Shown here piece by piece: positions 19,703 to 28,130 of a stretch of DNA of 38,804 bases. Under the pieces are notes generated by a model that was not told where the DNA came from, searched no databases, and saw nothing but the letters and a program-made list of their open reading frames with translations. The DNA is taken from positions 1 to 38,804 of the forward strand of contig JAFGHR010000105.1 of the NCBI GenBank assembly GCA_016930015.1. Reading direction: 5' to 3'. This stretch comes from Anaerolineae bacterium (GTDB taxonomy: Bacteria > Chloroflexota > Anaerolineae > Aggregatilineales > Aggregatilineaceae). The position numbers and the translations under genes were made by a program. The first letter of the stretch is position 1. Every line of letters starts with the position of its first letter.

Positions 19703-20650
19703 ATGCGACCTGTTCCGGTGCTGGTGATGATCGTGTTGGTGGCGCTGCTTGGGGCGAGTGGAGTCATGCCTACCCGCGCCCAGGCTGACGCGGCAGAGCG
19801 CATTCGGGCCGCGTATGCCGCCTACGACGCGTGGGATACGTTTTCAGTGCAGATCGAAGACAACACGCGTTACGCGCTGGTGGTCGAAGGCAAACAGTAT
19901 ATCTGGCAGACGCGGGAAGGTCACGCGACGGTAACCGGCTGGTACGACCTGTCGCAGAACCGCGCCATGTCGGCGCTGCTGGCGTATTCCGGCGCGCTGG
20001 ACGAGTCAACCGATTTGAACGGGGAACGGACCGTCGGCGGTTGGTCGGCGGATATTGAAACGGCGGTAGTCGAGGGTGATTTGTTCTGGCGCGGGACGTT
20101 TGACAGTCAGGAGTCGCTGGCCGTAGCCGTGCCGGGTGACTGGGAATCCGCTACGGTGCAGGGTTTGGCGGCGGTGCCCGACCTGGTGAGCATGGTATTG
20201 GAACGGTACGTGGTCGAAACCGTGCCGAGCACGTCAGAAGGCCGTTTCATGGATTGGCTGGATGCGGCGCTGTCCATTGATGGGCCGCAGACGCATGCGC
20301 TCACCAAGCGCACCCAGGGTGATCTGTATATCGTTGAGGTGGACCTTGAGGCCGTGCCGGGCGTGGTCGAGTCGCGTTTGGACACCCTGGCGCGGGAAAC
20401 TGATGCCATCGTGGACCGTGATGTCCTGCTCGACAGCCTGCTAACAAACAGCACATTTTCATGGGGCGTGGTGCTTGATCCGGACAGCGGCGCCCTGATG
20501 GCGCATATGCTGCTGCTTGACCTGTCGGCAGATTTGAAAGCTGATGCGCTGGGCCAGAATTACGCCACGCTGACGCTGGCCTTTACCGACAGCCGGACCG
20601 TGACCTTCAGCAGCGTGAACGAACCGGTGGATACGTCCGGCCTGCCGTAA
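19703..20650 (+). CDS. Exported paralog of the preceding LppX/LolA-like protein
   Basis: This 315-residue protein shares the layout of the gene before it: a signal peptide (about 1-26), an opening like RIRAAYAAYDAWDTF that matches the neighbour's VRAAYANFLALDTY, and an end like VNEPVDTSG that matches FNEPVDIA. The two are probably a tandem duplication that has diverged. I use the ATG at 19703, which has AAAGGA seven bases upstream; the frame is open further upstream but overlaps the preceding gene. Its function is unknown, and the pair is likely cotranscribed up to the terminator at 20679. Confidence 0.7.
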   Translation: MRPVPVLVMIVLVALLGASGVMPTRAQADAAERIRAAYAAYDAWDTFSVQIEDNTRYALVVEGKQYIWQTREGHATVTGWYDLSQNRAMSALLAYSGALDESTDLNGERTVGGWSADIETAVVEGDLFWRGTFDSQESLAVAVPGDWESATVQGLAAVPDLVSMVLERYVVETVPSTSEGRFMDWLDAALSIDGPQTHALTKRTQGDLYIVEVDLEAVPGVVESRLDTLARETDAIVDRDVLLDSLLTNSTFSWGVVLDPDSGALMAHMLLLDLSADLKADALGQNYATLTLAFTDSRTVTFSSVNEPVDTSGLP

Positions 20651-20678
20651 AAAAGCTGGATCGTGATCTTTTCTTGTG

Positions 20679-20721
20679 CCGGGATACGGGTGGGGTAGTG
20701 CCCCGCATCCCGGTTTTGTTT
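20679..20721 (+). terminator. Terminator of the 18679-20650 pair
   Basis: CCGGGAT (20679-20685) pairs with ATCCCGG (20707-20713), with more G/C pairing inside, followed by TTTTGTTT. The T-run reaches the stop codon of the convergent CHAT gene at 20720. Confidence 0.8.
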
Positions 20722-23700
20722 ATGACGTAAGCAGCGCGACGATCACGACGGCGATGATCAGCAGCGCCGCGATCACACCCAGCACCAGCAGCACGCGCTC
20801 CGGCAGCCGCAGTCCGGCGTGCGTTTCCCCCAGCAGCGCGGCCCGGTCATCCAGTTCGACGGCCCCGGCGGGAACACTTGCTTCGGCGGCCAGTTCGGTT
20901 TCCAGCCACGCTAAATAATCGTCAACACCCTGGGACGGCTCGGTCCAGGGCAGATCGGTATCTGCTGCGGAAGCCGCCGCGGATTCTGGCGTGGTGGCCG
21001 GAGATGGATCGGGCGGTCTGTCGCCGAGTTGGGCTGACAGTATGCGCACGGTATCGATTAGCGTGATGCCGCCTACGCTGACGATCCGTTGGCGCGGGTC
21101 GGCGACCGGCGCGACCTCGATTCGCTCAGGTTCAATTTGCAGGATGCTGGCCAGCAACTGGATCAGTTCGGCGTTGATGCGATTGCGGTTGGCGGGTTCG
21201 GTTACGTTGATCACGATCGCGCCCTCGTCTTCCATGCCGACAATCTGGGCCGTGTTGGCCCCGGTGCGCAGCCGTACCGAAAAACTGGCCCCGTAACGCG
21301 CCGAACTGGTGTCGAATTTGCCGAGCGATACTTTATCCCGGACATCCGAATCGCCCGGTGAGGGGTTTACATACGTCGCCAGGGCATTTTCGGCCATGTC
21401 CGGTGAAATACCCGATATCCCGATGATTTTATCGGCGCTATCAAGCCCGGTCAGAATATTGATTTGGGCTGCGTTTACGCGCAGCATGTACGCCAGCAGC
21501 ACAAGAAGCTGGGAATTCGCGATCTCGGTGGTGTCGGATGCCGTGAGCCGGAATTCGTAGCCGCTGCCATCGATCAACCGGTAGATAGCTACGGCGTCGG
21601 CGCCCGGCACAACGTGGATGATCAGGTTGGTGTAGGGGCCAGCGGTCTGTTCTTCAAGCCGTTTTTTGTCGATCTGCTCGGTTTTTTCAGAATCCGGCAC
21701 ACTGACCGGTGTTTCTGGCGGCGCGTAATCCATCTCAAAGGCTTCGAGGGAAGGTACGTTCTCTGTACCGGCGGCCTCGTCACGCATCGCTTGCAGCCAA
21801 TCGGGTTCGTCATCCGATGGCGGCGCGAAACCGGCATCCAGCGGCGGGGCGTCTTCCCTGGCGCGTTCGCGTTTACGCGCGCTGGCGGGAGGGGCGCTTT
21901 CCTCATCCTTGAGCCAGCCCGGTGTGCCGTCGTCTTCCGCGGCCATGCCAATGTCCGCCATATCGAGGTCCGCCATGTCAATGTCCGCCATGTCGAGGTC
22001 TTCGGGCATTCCAAAACCCGCGGACGGTTCAAAATCTCCGGACGTTTCCTCGGCTTCCGCGAACATATCGTCCATGTACAGATCGAGTTCCGCGTCAAAG
22101 TCTATGTCTGCGGGCGCGGGCGCGTCTGCTGGCGGCTCGCTTTCCGCGGCAGGGGTGAATGGTTCGGGCGCGACTTCCTCGACGCCGGATTCTTCCGGTC
22201 CGGTGGACAACAACAGCCCGGACAGCCAATCGTCTTCTTCTGGCGCTTCTTCGGCGGGTGTGCCCGTGGGTGCGCTCACGGGTTCGCCCGCAGGTTCGCG
22301 CAAAACGTCCGTTTCGATCATCGAATCGACCGGTTCCAGGGCCGGAGGCGCGGGCGGCGGTGGTACGGCGACCGGCGCGGGCGGTTTGGGGACGCTGGGC
22401 TGGGGCGCGGGTGCGGGTTGAAGTTGGGCGGCTTCCGGCGCGGCGTCCGGCGCGGTCACGGTCTGCGACTTGACCGACGCTGTCGGCGTTTCCTCGGCCT
22501 GTCTGGTAATGCGGAGCGTGTGCGCGGCGGTTGCGACCACGGCCCCGTTCTGGCTCAGTTCGACGATCAGGTCCAGCATACCGGTGCGGCGCGGCGTGAG
22601 CGGGAACCAGACCGGCGGCGTATCAAAATCGGGGAACACGGTCACATGTTTGACCGCGTCCGAGTGAATCTCACAGCCCGGCGCGATCAGTTTGACGCTC
22701 ACCAGCCCCGGCTGAATCTGGCCGGTTTCGACCGGGAATTCCATCGGCGCGCGCGTGGATCGCTGCTCGACCTCGCGGTGCGGGGCCAGCCCCAACAGGC
22801 GGCGCAGTTCGTCATCGTCGGGCGTGGGTGAATCTGGGCGGCGAATCCACAACCCGAAGCGCATCGGGAAATCGACCGGGGCGGCGCGCGGCCCGGCAGT
22901 ATCGACGCGGCGTTCCAGGTACGCGCGTTTGATCCTGGCTGTTGGCCGCGAACGCAAATACAGCGTGGGCACAAACCAGTATTCTGAACGTAACAACTGC
23001 TTGCGGCCCGCCATCACCGCCGTTTCGAGGTCCTGACCGGCCAGCAGCGCGGTATAAAATCCGTGCGAAAACCGGACGGCGGCGGCGTCCGGCAGGCTGC
23101 GCTGCATGGCGATCACGGCAGGGATACCCGCCAGGATCAGCGATGGTGCAACGCTCGACAGCAGGCTGGACCCGGCAGCTTTGGCCGACTCGCACGCGCT
23201 CAAAACGGCCAACCGCAGCCCGGTGCCGTAAAATGCGTGGGCCAGCGTGACCGCCTTGACCGGGTCGGAGTCGCCGTCCTCGTTTTCGAACACCAGCATG
23301 CCGGTTTCGTCAAACGCGCCGTGACCTTCAAAATGCAGCACACCCGGCGCCCCGGCCAGCATCCAATCCATGAGCGCGTCCCACGTCGGCGGCAGCAGGT
23401 AGGCCAGGTCGAGTTTTTTGGCCTGGATCAGCGGCTCGAACGCCTGCTCCATCATGCGGAATTCGGAGGCCAGCGGCGGTTGATCTTTGGGGTGCGCCGA
23501 TACAACCAGCAGGTCCAGCGGCAGGGGCGACGTCAGCGGGCGGGGTGGCTCCGGGAACGTCAGGTAACGCACCAGACTGACCGCGCCCGCCTGGATCACA
23601 GAGCGCGTGCCATCGTGCAGCAGTTCCCACGGGTAACGGGCCACCGGCACCAGGTCCCGGTCAAAACGCAGTTCAACGTGCAGCGGTTGGCCGCTGCTGG

Positions 23701-23956
23701 CGGCTTGTGCATAGGCGGCGCGGTACAGTTCGCCCAGGCCGCCGGGAAACAGCGAGCGGAACAGCCCGCGCCCGACATCCTCGTGAAACTGGCTCTGGCT
23801 GGCCATGCGCAGCACTTCGTCAATGTGCTGCAACACGATGTCGGATGCGACTTCCTCGCCAACCGGCGACTCGATCACACGTACAGTCAACCGGTCGTTG
23901 TGAGAACTGAGTTGTAATACGATGCGGGGTCCCTGTGCCGGGCGCAAGTCCAACAT
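20720..23956 (-). CDS. Tail-anchored CHAT-domain protein with two DUF167-like units
   Basis: The product has 1078 residues. Residues 1 to about 330 are a CHAT (caspase-like) domain with the dyad His212 (HFEGHGAF) and Cys255 (LSACESA). A region around 350-480 looks like a beta-sandwich (VKLIAPGCEI, RRTGMLDLIVEL). A long Pro/Ala/Glu-rich linker (about 490-765) contains DMADIDMADLDMADIGMA. Two similar segments, about 772-860 and 889-975, have the DUF167 (YggU) pattern: PGA, a strand, then N..L...LA..L.V....I and a final IGISGI or VSVGGI. A single hydrophobic helix ends the protein (about 1053-1078), so the bulk would face the cytoplasm with the C-terminus in the membrane. AGGAGG precedes the ATG by about ten bases. 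CHAT proteases can be activated by partner proteins; no partner adjoins. The target is unknown. Confidence 0.85.
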   Translation of the reverse strand: MLDLRPAQGPRIVLQLSSHNDRLTVRVIESPVGEEVASDIVLQHIDEVLRMASQSQFHEDVGRGLFRSLFPGGLGELYRAAYAQAASSGQPLHVELRFDRDLVPVARYPWELLHDGTRSVIQAGAVSLVRYLTFPEPPRPLTSPLPLDLLVVSAHPKDQPPLASEFRMMEQAFEPLIQAKKLDLAYLLPPTWDALMDWMLAGAPGVLHFEGHGAFDETGMLVFENEDGDSDPVKAVTLAHAFYGTGLRLAVLSACESAKAAGSSLLSSVAPSLILAGIPAVIAMQRSLPDAAAVRFSHGFYTALLAGQDLETAVMAGRKQLLRSEYWFVPTLYLRSRPTARIKRAYLERRVDTAGPRAAPVDFPMRFGLWIRRPDSPTPDDDELRRLLGLAPHREVEQRSTRAPMEFPVETGQIQPGLVSVKLIAPGCEIHSDAVKHVTVFPDFDTPPVWFPLTPRRTGMLDLIVELSQNGAVVATAAHTLRITRQAEETPTASVKSQTVTAPDAAPEAAQLQPAPAPQPSVPKPPAPVAVPPPPAPPALEPVDSMIETDVLREPAGEPVSAPTGTPAEEAPEEDDWLSGLLLSTGPEESGVEEVAPEPFTPAAESEPPADAPAPADIDFDAELDLYMDDMFAEAEETSGDFEPSAGFGMPEDLDMADIDMADLDMADIGMAAEDDGTPGWLKDEESAPPASARKRERAREDAPPLDAGFAPPSDDEPDWLQAMRDEAAGTENVPSLEAFEMDYAPPETPVSVPDSEKTEQIDKKRLEEQTAGPYTNLIIHVVPGADAVAIYRLIDGSGYEFRLTASDTTEIANSQLLVLLAYMLRVNAAQINILTGLDSADKIIGISGISPDMAENALATYVNPSPGDSDVRDKVSLGKFDTSSARYGASFSVRLRTGANTAQIVGMEDEGAIVINVTEPANRNRINAELIQLLASILQIEPERIEVAPVADPRQRIVSVGGITLIDTVRILSAQLGDRPPDPSPATTPESAAASAADTDLPWTEPSQGVDDYLAWLETELAAEASVPAGAVELDDRAALLGETHAGLRLPERVLLVLGVIAALLIIAVVIVALLTS

Positions 23957-23984
23957 AACGTGTGTGCCTCCTGGTCTATGAGGG

Positions 23985-24012
23985 ATTGTAGCCCGGTGTG
24001 GCGACGGCGCAA
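23985..24012 (-). promoter_or_regulatory. Promoter of the CHAT gene
   Basis: On the minus strand TTGCGC (24012-24007), 16 bases, then TACAAT (23990-23985). Transcription would start about 20 bases before the ribosome binding site region. It points away from argS. Confidence 0.6.
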
Positions 24013-24250
24013 GTCTTTTATGGCCGTTCTTATGACTCCGGCGTAAATCACGAGGCGGATGGCCGCCGTGATAAACGAGGTATGCCGCGATCAGGCCGGT
24101 GAATCAGGATCGAGTCTTGATCGCGCAGGTGTAACCGGACAGTGACGGCTGCCAGTTATGGTATGGGCCATCGTAACGTGGGATCGGCGGTTGGGGGCAG
24201 GCGCGTTTGCTGGCGCGCACGATCACGACACTCGCCACGCGCCAGCGAAA
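24013..24250. other. Intergenic stretch between the divergent CHAT and argS promoters
   Basis: The gap between the CHAT start (23956) and the argS start (24307) is 350 bases. Apart from the two promoters at its ends, this stretch has no gene-like frame, tRNA or strong hairpin that I can identify. Confidence 0.5.
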
Positions 24251-24251
24251 A

Positions 24252-24260
24252 TGCTACAAT
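24252..24260 (+). promoter_or_regulatory. Extended -10 promoter of argS
   Basis: TGCTACAAT gives a TGn extension directly before TACAAT, 46 bases upstream of the chosen start. No -35 element is evident, as expected for extended -10 promoters. Confidence 0.5.
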
Positions 24261-24306
24261 GGCCCGATGTTTTGAACCAGACACCATGTGTTGAGGAGTC
24301 GTGCTT

Positions 24307-26016
24307 GTGGATGTGTTACCAGACCAGCTTGTTACCCTGCTTCGTGACGCCCTCCGGGCTGCCCAGACAGCGGGTGATTTGCCTGAATTTGATCTGCCGG
24401 AAAAACTGCCCGTAACGCGCAGCACCAAGCCGGAAATGGGTGACTACGCCAGCCCGGTTGCGATGCAGTTGGCGAAAGTGGCCCGCCGTAAACCGCTGGA
24501 TATTGCGCAGGCCATCGTCCGCCACGTCGGGACGGCGCCATTTGTGGGCGCGATAGATGCCGCACCCCCCGGTTTTTTGAACATTCGCCTATCCGATGAG
24601 TGGGTGCTGGCCCAGGTGGACACGATCATTTCCGCCGGGGACGATGTGTTTTCGCTGGCAATCGGCCAGGGCCAGAAAGCGCAGGTCGAATGCGTGAGCG
24701 CCAACCCGACCGGCCCTGTAACGGTAGGACGCACGCGCGGCGGTGTGATCGGCAGCACGATGGCCAATATCCTGCACGCGCTCGGTTATACGGTCGAGAT
24801 GGAATATTACTTCAACAACGCCGGGCGCCAGATGCAGTTATTGGGACGCAGCCTGTTAGCCCGCTACCGTGAAAAACTCGGCCTGCCGTTCGAACTGCCG
24901 GAAGAAGGTTACCAGGGCGACTACCTGGCCGATATCGCCGCCGATTTGGTCGCGGCTCACGGCGACAGCCTGCAAGATGAGCCGTGGGAACGTTTTAAGG
25001 ACGAGGCCGAAAAAGCGATCTTTGCGTGGATCGAGCGCAGCCTGGCGCGGGTGAACATCCGGTTTGACGCGTTTTTTAACGAAAACAGCGTTTATGAAGA
25101 TAACAGCGTATGGGATACGCTCGAAGAACTGGAGCAAAACGGTTACGTATACCGGGCCGTGGTGCGTGAAGGGGCCAGCGACGAGGAACGCGCCAAACTG
25201 CCCGCCGACGCTCAAAACGCGATCTGGTTCCGCTCGACTCAATTGGATGACGACGAAGACCGCGTGCTGGTCAAGTCCAGCGGCGAGCCGACGTATGCGC
25301 TGCCCGATATTGCGTATCACAAGGACAAGCTGGATCGCGGCTTTTCGTACCTGATCAACGTGCTCGGTACCGATCACATTATCGAGGCGCAAACCGTCGC
25401 GCGCGGCCTGCAAGCCGTCGGTTATGATCCGGAGCCGGTACACGTGCTGCTGCACCAGTTTGTAACGCTGGTCGAGAGCGGCGAAACCCGCCGGATGAGC
25501 ACGCGGCGCGGGGAATATGTCACGCTGGACGAACTGGTCGATGATGTCGGGCCGGACGTGGTGCGTTATTTTATCCTGGCGCGCAGCCCCAACAGCCATC
25601 TTGAATTTGACCTGGACCTCGCCCGCCAGCGCGCCAACGAAAACCCCGTGTATTACATTCAAAATGCCCATGTGCGCTGTGCGGGCATTTTCCGGCAGGC
25701 AGCCGAACGCGGCCTGACAGACGATGGGGCCGACCTGTCGCTGTTGGGCGACCAGGAGCAGGCATTTATCCGCAAAATGCTGGAAATGCCCGAAGTGCTG
25801 GTGCTGGCCTACCAGGAATTAGCGCCGCACAAGCTGGCGTTTTATGCGCTGGACCTGGCGCGTTTGTTCCACCCCATGTATGACGCGGTGCGGGCGCTGC
25901 ACAGCGACGTACCCGAAGACGTAGCCAAAGCCCGGCTGCGGCTGTACCGGGCGGCGCAGGTCGTGTTCCGCCGCCTGCTGACACTCATGGGCATGTCCGC
26001 GCCGGACTACATGTAA
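24307..26016 (+). CDS. argS: Arginyl-tRNA synthetase
   Basis: Class I synthetase of 569 residues that charges tRNA-Arg. The N-terminal tRNA-binding domain (about 1-110), SANPTGPV at the catalytic site, FNNAGRQMQLLG, EPTYALPDIAYHKDK, DHIIEAQTVARGLQAVGY, and HVLLHQFVTLVESGETRRMS identify it; a DALR-type anticodon domain ends the protein. I choose the GTG at 24307, eight bases after GAGGAG; a GTG at 24301 is only two bases from it. Two motifs are unusual. The HIGH equivalent reads Thr-Val-Gly-Arg at 139-142 instead of the usual His-x-Gly-His, and the KMSKS equivalent is RRMSTRRG (Met397). It heads an apparent operon with dcd and an M50 protease. Confidence 0.95.
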   Translation: MDVLPDQLVTLLRDALRAAQTAGDLPEFDLPEKLPVTRSTKPEMGDYASPVAMQLAKVARRKPLDIAQAIVRHVGTAPFVGAIDAAPPGFLNIRLSDEWVLAQVDTIISAGDDVFSLAIGQGQKAQVECVSANPTGPVTVGRTRGGVIGSTMANILHALGYTVEMEYYFNNAGRQMQLLGRSLLARYREKLGLPFELPEEGYQGDYLADIAADLVAAHGDSLQDEPWERFKDEAEKAIFAWIERSLARVNIRFDAFFNENSVYEDNSVWDTLEELEQNGYVYRAVVREGASDEERAKLPADAQNAIWFRSTQLDDDEDRVLVKSSGEPTYALPDIAYHKDKLDRGFSYLINVLGTDHIIEAQTVARGLQAVGYDPEPVHVLLHQFVTLVESGETRRMSTRRGEYVTLDELVDDVGPDVVRYFILARSPNSHLEFDLDLARQRANENPVYYIQNAHVRCAGIFRQAAERGLTDDGADLSLLGDQEQAFIRKMLEMPEVLVLAYQELAPHKLAFYALDLARLFHPMYDAVRALHSDVPEDVAKARLRLYRAAQVVFRRLLTLMGMSAPDYM

Positions 26017-26079
26017 GTTTGGTAGTCCGGTGGGCACGTCCGGCAAACGGCCCGATATCGTACACAAGGAGGCATCGTT

Positions 26080-26634
26080 TTGGGACTCAAACCCGATCAC
26101 TGGATTCGTAAGATGGCGCAGGAGCAAGGCATGATCGAGCCGTTTGTTGGCTCGCAGGTGCGCAACGGCGTGATCAGTTATGGCGTGTCGTCGTATGGGT
26201 ATGATATCCGCATCGCCGACGAGTTCAAGATTTTCACCAACGTGTTCAGCGCCATCGTGGACCCCAAAAACTTCGATCCGGCGTCGATGGTGGACTTCAA
26301 AGGTGACGTGTGTGTGATCCCGCCCAACTCGTTTGTGCTGGGCCGCACCATCGAGTATTTCCGGATTCCGCGCAGCGTGCTGACCGTCTGCCTGGGCAAA
26401 AGCACCTATGCCCGCTGCGGCCTGATCGTCAACGTGACGCCATTTGAACCGGAGTGGGAAGGTTACGTCACGATGGAGATCAGCAACACGACGCCGCTTC
26501 CTGCTAAAATCTACGCCAACGAAGGCATTGCACAGGTATTATTCTTTGAGGCTGACGACGTGTGTGAACACTCGTACGCCGACAAGAAAGGTAAATACCA
26601 GTCGCAGCAGGCGATTGTTCTGCCCAAGGTTTAA
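26080..26634 (+). CDS. dcd: dCTP deaminase
   Basis: The 184-residue trimeric enzyme deaminates dCTP to dUTP for thymidylate synthesis. [37 protein letters not shown] (in two overlapping parts, GKSTYARCG and [11 protein letters not shown]), the catalytic Glu133 in [20 protein letters not shown] (in parts), and the C-terminal KYQSQQ are characteristic. Translation starts at a TTG (26080) with a strong AAGGAGG seven bases upstream; no ATG fits. It lies 63 bases after argS and 19 bases before the next gene. The sequence fits the mono-functional deaminase but cannot exclude the bifunctional dUTPase form. Confidence 0.96.
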   Translation: MGLKPDHWIRKMAQEQGMIEPFVGSQVRNGVISYGVSSYGYDIRIADEFKIFTNVFSAIVDPKNFDPASMVDFKGDVCVIPPNSFVLGRTIEYFRIPRSVLTVCLGKSTYARCGLIVNVTPFEPEWEGYVTMEISNTTPLPAKIYANEGIAQVLFFEADDVCEHSYADKKGKYQSQQAIVLPKV

Positions 26635-26653
26635 CGAGTCCATTGGACAACAT

Positions 26654-27916
26654 ATGAGTCTATCCGAATCCTATAGTGATCTGTCAGCGGGACCGCCGCG
26701 CGACGAGCCGCCACCCGGCCCGCCGGTGCCTGCGAGCCCACAGGGGCCCGCGAGCCCACCGGGACCCGGCATTGATCCGATCGTGCCCCGGCTGCGCGAC
26801 GCGTTACACGGCGTGCTGGCTATCGCCGGGGAGCAGAGCGCCGAACAGCGCGGCGTGGGGCAGGTTTATATTTTCCGGGGTAGTTTGCTTGTGCCGCCGG
26901 AAGACGCGTACCGGACCATCACCGAGCGGTTTAAAACGCTGGGTTACAGTTCCATGCTGCAACGTGATCATGACGAGGACGCCGTGATCGCCGTCGAGGG
27001 GGATATTCCCCAGCGGCGTTTTAACTCGCCGTGGTGGCTGCACCTGCTGCTGTTGGTGATCACCGTGATCACGACGACCGTAATGGGCGCGGCCCTGACG
27101 GGCATTCCCACCGACCGCACGCTGGACGCCCTGCGCGAGTGGGATACCGCGATTTTGTGGCCAGCCTTGCGTGACGGGCTGCCGTTTTCGCTGACGCTGC
27201 TGGCGATCCTGGGCGTGCACGAGATGGGGCACTACGTCGCGGCCCGCCTGCACGGCGTCAAAGTCACCCTGCCGTTTTTTATCCCGCTGCCGCTGCCCAA
27301 CTCGCTGGGCACGATGGGCGCCGTGATCTTTATCAAAAGCCCGCTCATGAACCGGCGGCAGTTGTTCGATGTCGGGCTGGCGGGACCGCTGGCCGGGTTG
27401 GTGCTGGCGATCCCGCTGTACGTGATCGGGTTGGGCGCGGAACAAACCGTCGGCCTGCCCACCGAATGGATTCGCGCCGGGATCACGCGCGTGTCGAATC
27501 CGGTTTTGCTGGAAACACTGGCGCGCCTTTTTACCGATGTTGATCCGGACAAGCTCGACCGGTTTGTGCTGTACGGGCACCCGATGGCGCTGGCGGCCTG
27601 GTTTGGCGTGCTGCTGACCGGGCTGAACCTGCTGCCGCTGGGCCAGTTTGACGGCGGGCACGTCGCTTACGCGCTGTTTGGCCGCCGCGCGTGGCCGGTC
27701 GCGCAGACCACCTTTGGGCTGCTGGTGCTGCTGGCGCTGACAGGCGGCTGGATCGCGTGGATGGTATGGGCCTTCATGGGGCTGTTTACCGGGCTGCGGC
27801 ACCCGCCGCCGCACGATGACCTGACACCGCTGGGCCGGGCGCGCACCGTGATCGGTCTGGTGACGATTCTCGTGTTTTTCCTCGTGATTGTGCCGGTGCC
27901 GTTTTATCGCGGCTGA
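26654..27916 (+). CDS. Site-2 protease family (M50) membrane metallopeptidase
   Basis: The 420-residue product starts at the ATG at 26654. After about 50 Pro/Gly-rich residues and a soluble domain (about 55-130) come six or more transmembrane segments. The zinc motif HEMGH is at 189-193 inside a membrane helix, and the second metal-binding motif is PLGQFDGGH with Asp333. This layout, with a soluble N-terminal part and LPFFIPLPLPNSLGTMGA after the zinc motif, matches the EGY1/SREBF-type branch of M50. Its job is intramembrane cleavage of unknown substrates. The ribosome binding site is weak (TTGGA), and the gene follows dcd by 19 bases, so translational coupling is possible. A terminator follows. 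Confidence 0.93.
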   Translation: MSLSESYSDLSAGPPRDEPPPGPPVPASPQGPASPPGPGIDPIVPRLRDALHGVLAIAGEQSAEQRGVGQVYIFRGSLLVPPEDAYRTITERFKTLGYSSMLQRDHDEDAVIAVEGDIPQRRFNSPWWLHLLLLVITVITTTVMGAALTGIPTDRTLDALREWDTAILWPALRDGLPFSLTLLAILGVHEMGHYVAARLHGVKVTLPFFIPLPLPNSLGTMGAVIFIKSPLMNRRQLFDVGLAGPLAGLVLAIPLYVIGLGAEQTVGLPTEWIRAGITRVSNPVLLETLARLFTDVDPDKLDRFVLYGHPMALAAWFGVLLTGLNLLPLGQFDGGHVAYALFGRRAWPVAQTTFGLLVLLALTGGWIAWMVWAFMGLFTGLRHPPPHDDLTPLGRARTVIGLVTILVFFLVIVPVPFYRG

Positions 27917-27927
27917 GATGCGTTAGA

Positions 27928-27956
27928 CTGCCGGGAGTGAATGCTCCCAGTTTTTT
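27928..27956 (+). terminator. Terminator of the argS-dcd-M50 operon
   Basis: GGGAG (27933-27937) pairs with CTCCC (27944-27948), flanked by CTG/CAG with a two-base bulge, and six T follow (27951-27956). It lies 12 bases after the M50 stop. Confidence 0.8.
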
Positions 27957-28033
27957 AGCGCACAGTAAGCAGATGTCGTTATAGTAAATTTGAACGAACT
28001 GTTAGGTTTGCAAAAGTAGAAACGCGTCATGTT

Positions 28034-28061
28034 TTTGGAAAGATCAGGCCGATGATATAAT
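28034..28061 (+). promoter_or_regulatory. Promoter of the histidine kinase
   Basis: TTTGGA (28034-28039), 16 bases, then a perfect TATAAT (28056-28061). The start codon is 70 bases further on. Confidence 0.65.
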
Positions 28062-28070
28062 ACGGTCACA

Positions 28071-28091
28071 TGCAGCATTGTTGATGCTGCA
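28071..28091. promoter_or_regulatory. Inverted repeat at the kinase transcription start
   Basis: TGCAGCAT (28071-28078), five bases, ATGCTGCA (28084-28091): a perfect 8-bp inverted repeat starting nine bases after the -10. It lies where transcription should begin, so it could be an operator or a 5'-end hairpin in the mRNA; neither is proven. Confidence 0.4.
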
Positions 28092-28130
28092 CAACACCAG
28101 TCATTGAGTCTGGAAGGGGAAGAATAACCT

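Noticed and set aside
21464..22831. A 455-codon open frame on the plus strand inside the CHAT gene
   Set aside because: It is Arg/Gly-rich with no motif or ribosome binding site, and it lies antisense to well-supported CHAT coding sequence. GC-rich codon bias explains it.
26804..27814. A 336-codon open frame antisense to the M50 gene
   Set aside because: Arg/Gln-rich composition and complete overlap with the conserved protease show it is a shadow.
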